A stretch of 64,000 nt of DNA from Oegoconia quadripuncta (Eukaryota; Arthropoda; Insecta; Lepidoptera; Autostichidae): NCBI GenBank assembly GCA_949316235.1, contig OX438741.1:9290124-9354123 (forward strand), written 5' to 3'. The notes beneath the pieces were generated by a model that worked only from the letters and a program-made list of their open reading frames with translations, was not told the DNA's origin and made no database searches. Shown here piece by piece: positions 22,696-33,851 of this stretch (positions are counted from its first letter, which is position 1; each line of letters begins with the position of its first letter). The translations under genes and the position numbers were made by a program.

Positions 22696-22770
22696 TCTTC
22701 AAATTAAGAGCTATGCTCTTGTCGGTGGAGTAATGACCACGTCTCTCTACTTTCCGCCCTCGTTTTAACC
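22696..22770 (+). repeat. 75-bp block shared with 55170-55252 (inverted)
   Basis: TAAGAGCTATGCTCTTGTCG and TCTCTCTACTTTCCGCCCTC appear inverted at 55190-55250. The class is unknown; GAGCTATGCTC is itself a short palindrome. Confidence 0.65.
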
Positions 22771-23814
22771 TCTTAGTACGACACGACATTCACCTTTTCT
22801 TTCACTTGGTCAAAGTAATTACGCCTAGGTCTTCCCTCAATTTCAATCTTCCCTCAATTATGTTAACCGATAGAACCAAAGAGGAAAGATGATAGGTCAC
22901 TTGATACGACACGATATTTTTTTTGAAGAACACTTTGAGAGTCTTTAATAATCCACATCTATTTATAATAAAACATAATATGTGAGAATCGTATATTACA
23001 GTATTGTGATGAATGATTTTCAATGTATTCCGAATAAATTAAGTACAAAGGCGGACTTATCCCATAAAGGGATCTCTTCCAGTCAACCTTGGTAAATATA
23101 AAAGAACACATTTTTTTGAGTTTGAGTCAGTTAAAAGTTAAATGTTTGAAACAACATCCATGTTCATCTTTCGAAAAATACAGAAATGCGTACGTGAGCT
23201 GAAATGATATTATCGTCTGTCTGATTTACCTTGTCACGACCAAGTCTTTGAACCAATCGTATTTAATTTGTCAAAGGTAGCCTGGAACTTAGAGAGGGGC
23301 TTAGGGTGCTTTAAGCTAAGATATGTTTGTCAAGTACTTTTCATGATTATATTGAATAGTACGTATTGAAATGTCTCAGAGTGGTCCCCTGGGTCGTGTC
23401 AATTTTCTTTTTCAATGACGTAAAAAATAAGTGTCGTTTGATGGTTTTTCATGAATATATTCTTATTATTTTTATTACGTATAGCAGAACCCTTAATATT
23501 AATACGTCCAGGAACAACTTCCCAGATATTTTTTATCTCGAATTATGAATGAATTGTTTTTTTATTGGCATGTCATTGATGAAGAGTATGCAAATTAACA
23601 GAAATATAATTTACAATTGCAAGATCGACGCGATTGATAAAATCGACCCAATCGACGTTCACAAACTTGTTGTTGAAACAATAACTGTGATTTTATTAAA
23701 TCCATCCAATTTTTTGTTTATTTATAACTGTAGTGAAACTATATATAACTGTAGTGAAATATTAATAAATAAATATTCTTGGACATAATTATTAATAATA
23801 AAAGTAGGACATTT

Positions 23815-23856
23815 AGTTAGAAGGCAGCTGGTTACAGGACCAGCTGCCTTCTAACT
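23815..23856. repeat. Perfect hairpin, 17-bp arms and 8-bp loop
   Basis: AGTTAGAAGGCAGCTGG, TTACAGGA, then the exact inverted arm. A related half (GAAGTTAGAAGGCCGCTGGT) and its AAAAGTAGG-type flank recur near 25848-25885, so it belongs to a small repeat family. Confidence 0.8.
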
Positions 23857-23900
23857 TCAAAGACTATTGACTTCATTTTTAAATTTTAAATATATTTTTT

Positions 23901-24135
23901 AAAATATCCTTAAGACCTACACACAGCGCCATCTAGTTACACAGTAAGCAACTATAGGCTTATGTTGTGGATGCCAGATGGTTGATATACTACATAAAGA
24001 TACATTTTGTAAATAAATACTTATTATAAATTAAAACATCCATAACTCGGGTACACATGTCCTTATTCATCACACAAACATACCCCTAGCGGGATTCGAA
24101 CTAGCGAGTATTTTGTGTAGTGGTCAGAGTTTCGT
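23901..24135 (-). mobile_element. SINE-A with rearranged head
   Basis: The 3' part and body are inverted as usual (AGCGCCATCTAGTT; ATCCATAACTCGGGTACACA; CTAGCGGGATTCGAACTAGC). Then TTTTGTGTAGTGGTCAGAG, the head's A-box region, appears in + orientation, so the head is inverted relative to the body. Confidence 0.8.
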
Positions 24136-24381
24136 CAGATCAAATAGGTCGTCTATAATCTTAAAGATGTGTGAGGAAGTGCCAAATAAAATGTTTGTAT
24201 ATTTTTAAAACACAACAACACACTGGACGTCTTACCACACTAACTTTGAACAAGCGTTATACAAATTAAAAAAAATGAGTATCATTTAACCCTAGACACT
24301 CCTAGATCTGAAATACACAAATGGCGCTGTTTGCCAAAACATTGAGAAATTCCGCGTGCTCATAATTGTTTCAATGTTTAA

Positions 24382-24680
24382 CCGCCTTTGTGGTTCAATG
24401 TAAACAACATAGGGCTTACGTATCGGAGGTAGCGGGTTCGATCTCCAGCGGGGTACATGCTTAGAACTCGATTTGGTTGGTGGTAGGGTATTCTAAATGT
24501 CCGCCCGGAGCTACCACCGTCTTATCTAAGTCTGCCGCCAAACAGAAATGTTAATTGCAATGTTGTGTTTCGGTTGTCAGAGATAAGATGGGGTGTCAGG
24601 GTCAGTACGCTTCCACCTTCGTCCTCATCTTCACTTAACATCAGGTGTGATTGAGGTCAGGTTATGTGTGTGTTGAGTGA
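24382..24680 (+). mobile_element. SINE-C (tRNA-derived), full copy
   Basis: The head CGCCTTTGTGGTTCAATGTA carries an A-box-like TGGTTCAATG, with B box GGGTTCGATCTCC. The body has AGCTACCACCGTCTTATCTA, GCCGCCAAACAGAAATG and TCAGAGATAAGATGGG; the 3' end is CTCATCTTCACTTAACATCA and GATTGAGGTCA. This is the most abundant family in the window. Confidence 0.9.
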
Positions 24681-25511
24681 TTTAAGGATTGTTGTCCATA
24701 AAAATCCTTAAATTCCGGGACAAAATTAATGTGTGCAAAATATTATATCAATAATCTTAGCATTAATAATTTCTGTTTGTTCTCTTACAAAGGTAGAGAT
24801 AAGAAGCATTGCACTCGGCTCAAATCAAACTATACGAGTACCTTTGTGCAAACTCACTGTATCTATTTGAACTAGACTGTCTCTTAGCGCAAACTTAGGT
24901 ATACTTATATCATAAACTTATGCATAGTATAGCATTCCGAAATCCAACCTTGTTGGCATTTCGGTCCCCAGGAACGAATGGATATTTCCTGAATTCACGT
25001 ATTTCATCTTTGAACATCGTCCTCTACATCAGATGAGATTGTAGTCAAACACGTCTATCATAAATAAATAAGTCTAGATATTTGTCCAGCGTGCCTGCTA
25101 TCTCGATCATTGCGTGTAAGAGAGACAGTTTTGACCACCATCTCATGTTATGGAAAAAACGATGTGATGGAAGATGAAACAGACGATCTCAGTATGCCTA
25201 TTCACCCTGATCAGGTCAGATCCCTAAGGGGTTGTAGAATTTCAGTAAAACAGACTCTAACATACAAGAATTTATAAAAATATATTTCCATAGTCTATTA
25301 TACATCATGGGTCTGAGGTCACTGCGTTCTTTGACTCTATCTCTCTCGAGTTGCGTTAAGTTGAGCTAGCCGGAGTAAGGATAAGTTACCCGCACCCTTC
25401 TTGTAAATGGGTGCGAACCTGTACTTTAAAGTCTTAGACACAAACTGACAAAAGTCCTAAAAACAAACTAATACCACAATTAACATAAAAAGTAATAATA
25501 ATTAAGGAAAT

Positions 25512-25700
25512 GTTCTCGAGTGGCGACCACGCACCGGAAGACGCAGTGTGGGCAGGCCCCACGAGGTAGACAGACGATTTGGTAAAGATCACGGAAAGCC
25601 GCTGAATGCCGGCAGCCCAAGACGGTTCGTTGTGGAGATCTTTGAGGGAGGCCTTTGTCCAGCAGTGAACCTCTTTCGGCTCATATGATGTTGAAGAATA
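25512..25700 (+). mobile_element. RTE-type LINE, C-terminal fragment
   Basis: On the + strand EWRPRTGRRSVGRP is clear, then WMPAAQDGS- and LREAFVQQ-like stretches in shifted frames, ending near CTCATATGATG. The minus-strand ORF across it is a shadow. Confidence 0.7.
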
Positions 25701-26239
25701 ATAATTAGGAAATGCTACAAGTCTCCAAAACTTATTGTCTAAATGCGAAGTGCACTTCATCTCATCGCCAACTATGTTCGACCAATAGTAAACCTTCAAA
25801 TATCAAATTCGACGAATGGGCAACAAGTAAGCAATGAAGTCTTTGAAGTTAGAAGGCCGCTGGTTACAAGGTATCCTACTTTTATTATTATTTAAATAAG
25901 TGTCTGTCGAAAACCGTGGAACCTAGTGATATCTAGATTTCACAAATTCCGTACACCGTCGGCTGAGCGTCGTGTTCGGCGAACTCGATGTTTATTGACT
26001 GAACAGCTCCCAGTAACGCGTGTTGTTGTTACGAGGTATGTTGTCGCCGTGTTGTTATATCCCTCACAATGCCTTGTGTATCTCCGCCGATTCTCGTTGT
26101 GTAAACTTTGCGATTATTTTCTTTCTCCTTCGCTCGGAGTTTTAGATGTCGTTTTAACGTCACTGTCGCGTTGATGTGGAGTTCGGCAATAAATATAAAT
26201 TGAAAAATTAGAAAAGTCTCCAGAAACTATACATAAATA

Positions 26240-26345
26240 CATAAAGTCACGCCTGTTTTCCAAAGGGGTAGGCAGAGACCACATACCACTTCCACTTGCT
26301 ACGATCCTGACACACCTCTTTTGCTTCAAGCACTCTCATATACAT
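26240..26345 (+). mobile_element. Repeat block (AAGTCACGCCTGTTTTCC)
   Basis: ATAAAGTCACGCCTGTTTTC, GGGGTAGGCAGAGACCACAT, CACTTGCTACGATCCTGACA, a block I recall as common in lepidopteran genomes. The flanks are AT-rich. Confidence 0.5.
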
Positions 26346-26395
26346 GTTCAAACAAACCAACTGTGTTAAAATGTAATATTTTCAAAAGGGGTAAA

Positions 26396-26535
26396 TATTC
26401 CGGTTGTCAGAGATAAGATAGCCGGTCCTCCAAATATGTTGGGGTTTTCGGGTCAGTACGCTTCCACCTTCGACATCATCTTCACTTAACATCAGGTGAG
26501 ATTGAGGTCAAGTACCATCCCGTTGTGCATAAGGG
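26396..26535 (+). mobile_element. SINE-C 3' part
   Basis: TCCGGTTGTCAGAGATAAGA, GTTGGGGTTTTCGGGTCAGT, ATCTTCACTTAACATCAGGT, CCCGTTGTGCATAAG. Confidence 0.85.
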
Positions 26536-27076
26536 CTTAACAAATTTCCATCTAGTTCGGCTGAGAACCATCTCGCATTGCTATAAAGCCACTGACATAA
26601 CGATATTGCTTCAAACATAGAACACCCCAGTTAAAGTCAACATACGGTGCGTGTTAGTATGTATATTATGTATACCTATATATTTCATATAGTATGGATT
26701 TTATGTTAGTAAATTTGTTAATTCTGTGGTAATACCCACCTCTACCTACTACAAACAAAATTGGCGGAAGTATTGTAATATAACATTTATCAACTTGAGC
26801 AGCTTTAATAAAGTTATTTATTATAAAATGAACCAAACGACTTATGACAAACACCAAAAATTAAGAACATAAAAAACTAGAAGAAAACCCATGAAATCAA
26901 ATACTCTAAAACCCTTATTCAGCCCCGAAAATTAAGCAAGGTAGAAATCGTGTTTAAGATCGCTATTATGTGGGTACCACCCAGGATGCTAGCAGCATTA
27001 CATCGTTGAATGGCAAAATAATAATTAATTATAATATTATATGTAGATAGATTATAAATGTGGACAATAGTCGGCC

Positions 27077-27368
27077 TGCCTTTTTTTTAATATGAGAGGG
27101 CGGCAAACGAGCATGCGGGTCACCTGATGGAAAGCAATCACCGCCGCCCATGGACACCCGCAACACCAAAAGGGTCACAGATGCGTTGCCGGCCTTTGAG
27201 GAAGGTGTAGGCTCGTTTCTTGAAGTGTCCAATATCGTACTCATTGGGAATACCGCTGCAGGAAGTCCGTTCCACTGGGTGGTCGTACGTGGTAGGAAGT
27301 TTCTTGAGAAACGTACAGTGGTAGACTTCCACTCATCCAGGATCCATCATCTGCCTGCCCTAATTTGA
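27077..27368 (-). mobile_element. LINE 3' region with poly-A, widespread in Lepidoptera
   Basis: Poly-T at 27079-27090 on the + strand, then GAGGGCGGCAAACGAGCATG, GGTCACCTGATGGAAAGCAA and AAAAGGGTCACAGATGCGTT; inverted, this is a familiar 3' end of a lepidopteran non-LTR element with its A tail. It extends to CTTCCACTCATCCAGGATCC near 27345. No functional ORF. Confidence 0.7.
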
Positions 27369-27427
27369 CCTGTACTGATTATATTGGCTATATGACCTCA
27401 TATATAGATCTTTTCTAAATCACATCA

Positions 27428-27520
27428 TCACCGTGGCTCGTCCACTGGCACTTTAGCTTACTAACTCCTCGGGCTACATCGACGATTTCCGTCCGTTTCT
27501 GGGTGTCCTTTTTCCTAGAC
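27428..27520 (-). mobile_element. RTE-type LINE fragment
   Basis: The minus strand reads RTEIVDVARGVSKLKCQW, a diverged form of the TKV-DIA-RI-KLKWQWAGH block of RTE elements. Confidence 0.55.
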
Positions 27521-27791
27521 ATACCTATTGTCATTTATCTCAAAATTGCATGAAAACTCGCGCACCCCAGCTCGTCCTATCAATGCACTCACGCACACAT
27601 ACAGACCATATCACAGCACTGCACCGTTGCAATGATAAGCTATCAGATAACAGATCTCGATATCGGGTGCGGCGGACCGAGAACGTACTTTGAAATTAAA
27701 TAGTTTCAAGACTTTACTAGATATCTTAAATTGCTGTAATGTAATAGATTTACACGTGTTCACGTGTTACGACGCTCCATCTATTTGTGTT

Positions 27792-27870
27792 ACGTACAGT
27801 CAGCTGCACAGAAATATGACCTCATTCACATATGTACGAGGGTCATGTTTCTATGCAGCTGACTGTACGT
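27792..27870. repeat. Hairpin with about 30-bp arms (MITE-like or small-RNA-like)
   Basis: ACGTACAGTCAGCTGCACAG on the left, and CTATGCAGCTGACTGTACGT on the right, with GAAATATGACC against GGTCATGTTTC inward and a loop of about 19 bp. The TACAGTC tips suggest a Tc1/mariner-type MITE; the whole is also the size of a miRNA precursor. Confidence 0.75.
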
Positions 27871-28258
27871 GATGCGAGAATACACAAAGTGGAATGTAAA
27901 AAAATTGTGCTAAAATAGTGCTAAATAGCGTGCAAAAAAACTCCAGATCCGACAATTTTGTTCACGAGGGTGGAATGTATGGTATTCGATGCAATAACGC
28001 ACACGGAGGACGAAATTGTCTGGCGGACAAAAAGTCTGTCTATCTATCTATATATCGTTAGAGATGAATATTTGTGTGATTAATGCGAAAATTATTTTTT
28101 TCACTCCTTCAGTGTTCAAGCAGCTATGATGTGGAATAGACTGCCAAGGTTAATTCAGGACAGACCTTCAATTGTAGTAATTAAGAAAAGTTAATGATAA
28201 TCCATCTTTGTACATGACCTATCGTTTGTTACTCAAATTATGTAACTATTATCGAACT

Positions 28259-28490
28259 TCTAACTGAATTATAAATGCGAAAGTTTGGATGTTTGCTTGT
28301 TTGTTTATTTGTTGCTTAATCACGTCGAAACGGGTGAACGGGTTTGGATGAAGTTTGGTATATAGGTAGAGTATACCCTCGATTAAGACATAGGATATTT
28401 TTTATCCCGACAAAGTGAGTATAGTTCCCGCGGGATATACAAACCGTGATAAAGTTATTCCACGCAGGCGAAGCCGCGGGCGGAAAGGTA
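28259..28490 (+). mobile_element. Helitron-like short element
   Basis: TCTAACTGAATTATAAATGC, CACGTCGAAACGGGTGAACG, CAGGCGAAGCCGCGGGCGGA; the last bases (GGTATG) replace CTAGT. Confidence 0.75.
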
Positions 28491-29067
28491 TGCAATATTT
28501 TGGTGCATTTTGGTTTTAGTCTTGCTAAAGTATAAGAATATTTATTTATCCAGTATCCATAGTATAGGCTTTGCTTATTTTGACACTAAACAATTTGGTG
28601 TGTGTCCTGTGTGCGAAGTGCGAGTTTTCTCGTTTTTAACTTTACCATCGCGTTCGCGTTTACATAAAAAGTATCTATGAAAAAAGTCGATTTGCTAACT
28701 ATCCCCTAGAGGCGCTGCACATTTTTCATACAAATCGTCCCGTAAACGTTAACGCGGTAGTAAAGTTAAGTCGAAACAAAACTCACACTCCGCTCTCAGA
28801 ATATTTGTTATCCCGTACAGACATAAATACTATAGAAGTCAACTAGTACTACTTCATATTCATTATTATTAATTGGCAATCTTTACAAGCAACAGATGTT
28901 GCCACCTTGATCTATAGTATTTTCTTATATAAATTAGATAACACGTTGATAACAAAGGCGGCAAACATTTATTTTAGATATGAAAATTATTGTGCGCTTC
29001 GTATGGAACTAGATATACATATGAAGTAAGAACTCGAATGGGCAGTATTCGGGAAACTGCTCAACGT

Positions 29068-29128
29068 CTCCTCCGAGAACCTCCGAATCGTAAACCCAAT
29101 GTTTGTTTACATTGAGCCACGGAGGCGG
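29068..29128 (-). mobile_element. SINE-C head fragment
   Basis: ACCTCCGAATCGTAAACCCA and CATTGAGCCACGGAGGCGG, the inverted tRNA-like head. Confidence 0.75.
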
Positions 29129-29149
29129 TTTTAATTTTTTATTTTTACG

Positions 29150-29625
29150 GAGTCTAGTAAAAATCAGCAATTTTTGTGGAGTAACTTTTAAAGTTCCTGA
29201 TTTTTTGTAGATGGATAAATCAATACTCCATTTACTGACAGATCCTATCAGCGAAGCCAACGGTTGCGGGTTCGAATCCCACGAGGGGTAAATGTTTGTA
29301 TGATGAATACGAACATTTATTCCCGAGTCTTGGATGTTTATATAAATATTTATGTATGTTTATCCGTTATCTAGTATCCATAGCACAAGCTTTGCTTAGT
29401 TTGGGACTAGATGATTGGTGTAAGTGTCCGAAATATTTATTTATTTATTTATGTAAGTTGTCATTTTCAAAATTTGCAAACCATTTATCAACCACTTGCT
29501 GGTATCTGATTGAGCTGAAATTTTTCATATTTATGTATAAGTTTAAATAAAAAAAAAACAGATACTCTATCCAAAAAATCACGGACTTTAAGATTATAGG
29601 AAGCTAAAAGTGTATCCTTACTGGA
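29150..29625. mobile_element. Remains of a long inverted-repeat element holding a SINE-B copy
   Basis: The left TTTAAAGTTCCTGATTTTTT and right AAAAAATCACGGACTTTAAG are the outer inverted tips of the family at 48790. Almost all of the interior has been replaced; the centre holds a SINE-B (29240-29455). Confidence 0.55.
29240..29455 (+). mobile_element. SINE-B copy, partial head
   Basis: GGTTGCGGGTTCGAATCCCA, GAGTCTTGGATGTTTATATA, CTTAGTTTGGGACTAGATGA, (TTTA)n end. The A-box part is damaged. Confidence 0.85.
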
Positions 29626-29787
29626 CAAAAAGACGAAAGGCTCTGATTATGGACCTCATAGAAAGCTCAAGGTCACGCAACGAGCTATTCAGAAGGCGAT
29701 GCTCAGTTTTATACTACGTGATCAGGAATAAATGTCATCTAGATAGCCCAACGGAAGTTGAGGTGGCAGTGAACAGGCCACATGCCT

Positions 29788-29872
29788 CCAAGATCAACCA
29801 TCTGGTATCCATAATGCCTAGTTGCTTAGCGTGGAATTAGATGGCGCTTAGTGTATTTGCAAAAATATAATT
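29788..29872 (+). mobile_element. SINE-A 3' fragment
   Basis: ATCAACCATCTGGTATCCAT, CCTAGTTGCTTAGCGTGGAA and ATTAGATGGCGCTTAG; the CTCF-like core has one change. Confidence 0.8.
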
Positions 29873-30119
29873 ATTAATCTACTCCTTTGATAACAGAAGC
29901 CAAAATGACACAGAACTTTGACCAATATTGACGTATTTTTTTTTAATACAAAAAGTTCTAAGTGTTACATGCTGGGAAATATTGAGTGGGAAGTGAGGTC
30001 ATAATTTAGTTAGTTTGACTGTCCAATAAATATATCTTCATCGTCTTTGGTTGTTTGACATAATACCTAAAAGGTTGCCGAAGAAACAACTGTCTTATCG
30101 AAATCATAATTCCGCCTGA

Positions 30120-30330
30120 CAAGCGCGATCTTGAAACCCCTTCGGAAGGGTGATGCGGCGGCGTATTTTCAAACACCTCGCGAGACAATAGGCATTGTTG
30201 ACACAACCAGCGTCAGCGTTCGGGGGAGACGCGAGATGTGACGAACTGCTGCCTGCGGCGATTCCGATCTTGATTCAATCGATTTGCCCGATCGACGAAA
30301 TTCGAATTTGTCAGGGTTCATTCAGACACG
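30120..30330. promoter_or_regulatory. Unique CpG-rich island with a paired Sox-type site
   Basis: ACAATAGGCATTGT (30185-30198) contains two Sox-type half sites in mirror orientation, ACAAT and ATTGT, four bases apart. The surroundings (GGTGATGCGGCGGCGTATTT; CGTCAGCGTTCGGGGGAGAC; GATTCAATCGATTTGCCCGA) are unique and CpG-rich amid repeats. Confidence 0.35.
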
Positions 30331-30877
30331 GAAGTGGATTGTTGAATAGTCGAAGGGATAAGGGTAAGCGTATTTTTGGTAACATTTATTTCCGACGTTA
30401 AAGTGGTAGGAAAAAAGAAGTGTTGTAAAATGTACATTTATAATTAATGGTATGCTTAGCCGATATTTTTATTATGATTGATATGATATATATGATAATA
30501 AGTAACTGATTTGTTTCTCTTTGAATTATCTACCACACCAGTTATACTACAGAATAAATATAATATAGTACTAAGTTATACTTAAAAGGTCCTCGCATGT
30601 TTTTGATCACTTTTCTGTGGTAAGTGATGCATTTTACAACATAAATCAAAATTTGATACGACAGTTCGTGAACGAAGTCGGTGTGTGACTGAGTTCCCTT
30701 TGGTTCCAAACTCCCGTTTAACACCAAAGAAGTGGTGCCATTTTGATTGTGTCAACGATTCGCAGTAATATAAAAGTCTATGGATGTAGACTCTATAAAT
30801 AAATAAATAATTTTCATAATTCTTTCTAAAAACAACGAAATCTTTAAAATTTATTCATTCGACGGCGTTATTCTATA

Positions 30878-30915
30878 AAAGAACTAGATGGCGCTAGACA
30901 CATTTTGTAAATCTG
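30878..30915 (+). mobile_element. Isolated SINE-A tail piece with intact AACTAGATGGCGCT
   Basis: Only about 35 bp around the motif are recognisable (GAACTAGATGGCGCTAGAC). Either the rest of the SINE has decayed or the match is independent. Confidence 0.5.
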
Positions 30916-31225
30916 AATTCTTTTGGAATATAACTTCTTTCTATTTGTCACTCGACTTCAATGTCATTGTCAAATCGCCAAAATCGACTTGATTCGTTAA
31001 GTAGAATCTGTTAAGTGACTCACTGTTCCTGTATTTATTATCCGTGAAACCTGAGTAGTTATACTGTAAAATGATTCAGTGAGCTGTTAATATGTTATTT
31101 GATCTTTCGACTGAATGGTGATTGATAAATTACGTCGTAAAATACGGTGCGATTTAGACTTTGAGCTTTAAAAATGGTTTTAATTGTGACATTTGTTTTT
31201 ATTTTCAAGGCTGGAGTATTAGTAT

Positions 31226-31844
31226 TTAAGAGGGTTTATCCCACACGGCCTTCCATACAAACTTTCAAGTCCAAATGTTTGCTTTATGTGTAGGATTGCC
31301 ATAACTTCTAGAAGTCAATACGGGACGTTTTCTTTTCTGATGCCTAAAACTCGAACGTAAGACATTCAATACTTTTGACGCGGCTTTTGAACTATGTTTT
31401 ATTATATTTAACTAATTATGTGCACGTAGTATGAGTTTTCTAACAGATGAGTATTTTTTTAGTGATAAGGCCGCCAAATTGTACTATCCCCTTTTTCTTA
31501 TTTTTTTGTATGCTTCTTATATTTTACAATATTTTGTACAGTAAAGAATATTTTGTTTGTTTTGTTTGTTTGAGTATTGATCTGATGAGATTATCTCCAC
31601 AGTAGTGGCTATCGTGCACCTCTCTATTCTATTTCCGTATTTTGTCGAAATATATAGGGAACAAATACGGGACATATAGTAATACGGGACGGGATGGTCA
31701 AATACGGTGATAGTCCCGTATATACGGGACGTATGGCAACCCTATTTATGTGTATAAGGTTTCATTAGAATCGATTTATTCGTTTAAAAAAATTTGGAGT
31801 TAAAAGTTTGTATCGAATACTGTGCGAGATAAACTCTTTCTTAA
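31226..31844. mobile_element. TTAA-flanked MITE, split by a nested hAT-like element
   Basis: The outer ends are TTAAGAGGGTTTATCCCAC and the inverted GAGATAAACTCTTTCTTAA, each with TTAA at the tip. About 40 bp of imperfect inverted repeat continues inward to a shared CATACAAACTTT-like segment. A second copy lies at 61735-62085. A TTAA duplication is typical of piggyBac-type elements, though the tips do not have the usual CC start, so the superfamily is open. The internal insertion at 31291-31744 is listed separately. Confidence 0.75.
31291..31744. mobile_element. hAT-like non-autonomous element nested in the TTAA MITE
   Basis: The ends are TAGGATTGCCAT and ATGGCAACCCTA, inverted repeats of 12 bp with one mismatch. 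Both sides carry the perfect 8-bp duplication TTTATGTG (31283-31290 and 31745-31752), as expected of hAT transposition. The interior contains repeated ATACGGGAC motifs near both ends. There is no ORF. Confidence 0.85.
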
Positions 31845-32229
31845 AGGGATTTTTTAAAAAAATCTAAGTTTTTTGTATATTTTGCAAAAATTTTAAGTTT
31901 GAGGCGGATTTTCCTCATATATAAATAAACATATTGTAAAAAGTTACTAAAACTGAAAAGATACTTCGGATAAAATGAGGACATTTTACTATATGGTTCC
32001 TAGCTCAAAATAAGAATAGGTAAGACCATCGCATCATCTTTTTTGGGTATCGTCATCGGATCGTCGGAATATCAGTTCTATTGTCGTAAAAGGGACCGAG
32101 GAGGTCCCTCATCTGTCTATCACTCTAAAGTTAAATGTCATTTGCACGTTTGACCACATTAAGTTCTATTTTCGGTTGCGCGACCATGTTGCTTTCTTAT
32201 TCGTGATTTTGAATTTATTGTTAGAATTG

Positions 32230-32281
32230 CAGACTAATAGCACAGTATACAAACTCCCTATTGTAATACTGTGCTAATAGC
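32230..32281. repeat. Imperfect inverted repeat
   Basis: CTAATAGCACAGTATAC on the left and GTAATACTGTGCTAATAG on the right, one or two mismatches, separated by about 16 bp. Confidence 0.55.
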
Positions 32282-32514
32282 CTTTAGGTTTTTTGGATTA
32301 GTAAATTTTATAATCAATTGTGTAGGTAGACGGATGAACTGATCAAGGTCAAGGGAAGTTGCTGGATGCACTATCTAATCGGTAACTCTGGAAATGTATG
32401 GGAGAGGCCTACGTTCTGCATTGATAATGATGGTATACTTGACATAAATAGTTTTTTTCATATCATTAGAATGTTTAAATCAATATAGGATGTGTTAGAT
32501 TCGCCTAGGCCTCC

Positions 32515-32640
32515 TTTTTACCCGACTGCCCAAGGAAGGAGGGTAATGTTTTTCGAGTGTATGTATGTATGTCCGTTCCTTTGGCGCTTCTTGTAGCCCG
32601 CTTGACCGATTTCCAAGTGCATGGTGTCCTTAGACTCGTA
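32515..32640 (+). repeat. Repeat E copy
   Basis: CCCAAGGAAGGAGGGTAATG, GTTTTTCGAGTGTATGTATG, TTGACCGATTTCCAAGTGCA. Confidence 0.65.
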
Positions 32641-33150
32641 TTGATAACAGGATTATCATCGGATTCATTTTATCTTAAAGAAAATTCAACTTTGCGTCCG
32701 CAAAATACAAAATATACTGTCGGGTTTTTTGGTTTTGAAATATTAAAAATAATTATTATATTTTTCATTCTTGTGATATTTCTCAGTCTTCAAGTAAACC
32801 AATTTTAATACATTTATATATATAAAAAATGCCTTCCCCAATTTGAAAGGCCATCCATAACCCTCTTTTAAGCCTTAAATTACTTGCTTTGAATAGGAGG
32901 TTTTGCCTTAATCGTCGCGTAAAGTAAGATGGTTGGCGGTCGCAGGCTTTCTGGAACACCTGGACGATAGGGTTTCTATTATTGGTAAATAGTTATGCAC
33001 AAAAGGGGTTGCGCTGAAAACCAGCGCTGTCAATTGCCATACGACATATTGGCAGCAAATGCTGACGCCCAATCAAACGCCCTGACAAATACATTTAATT
33101 ATGCAGAATGTTATACCTACGAAATTTTCTGTATTTGTTGGCAATAAATA

Positions 33151-33176
33151 CTTTTTCTTTCTTCTTTCTTTCTTTC
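33151..33176. repeat. (CTTT)n microsatellite
   Basis: CTTTTTCTTTCTTCTTTCTT followed by TCTTTC, imperfect. Confidence 0.8.
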
Positions 33177-33824
33177 GATAACCACGAGAAGGGATGGCTA
33201 AGGCCATTCCTAATATTTATTATGAACAACTATGACCCCTCCCGGAATCCAAAACAGATTACGCATCAAGAATTCTAACGTTTCGCAAAAACATCGATGT
33301 TTTTCCACATTCTTCCAACATTTTTGTTTAGATGATGTGGAATGTGATATTCTACTGGTTGGCTAGATGCAATTGTCTCGGTGAGTTTATATTTATATTT
33401 ACACGTTATTAAGAGAAAAACAATGGAAGTGACACGTGTTTACGTTTGTGATGAAAAAATAATGCGGGATGATGGAATTGTTGAAAAATCTTTATTGATA
33501 TTCTTTTTCGTTTTCTTCCAAAATTCAATGCTTTCATACGTGTTTAAATCCAAATTCGTAACAATTTTCTCGCAAGAGATCTTTAAGTAATGTGCTTTTC
33601 ACTTCTTTTACTCTAAACGTGCAACGTTAGCTTGGCGCGGATGGATTCAAGTGTAAATTTTTATCCCTAGGGACTAAAGTAGGTTTCCCTTTGAATTTTC
33701 TTTAGAATACTATGAACTGCTAGCTACATTACTTTTTTTAGAAAATACATAGATATTATATAAAAAAAGTTGAATTGAAAATGTACGATAAAATTTTTAT
33801 AAACATTATCTATTGATTCTACAT

Positions 33825-33851
33825 CAATTTCGTCTATATGAGACGAAATTG
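33825..33851. repeat. Perfect 11-bp inverted repeat
   Basis: CAATTTCGTCT, ATATG, AGACGAAATTG. No relation to neighbours is visible. Confidence 0.7.

Noticed and set aside
25434..25799. 121-codon gene on the minus strand
   Set aside because: It overlaps the RTE LINE C-terminal fragment read on the other strand; no domain.
27029..27368. Overlapping ORFs on both strands (72, 71 and 64 codons)
   Set aside because: They are readings of a known-type LINE 3' region with its A tail.
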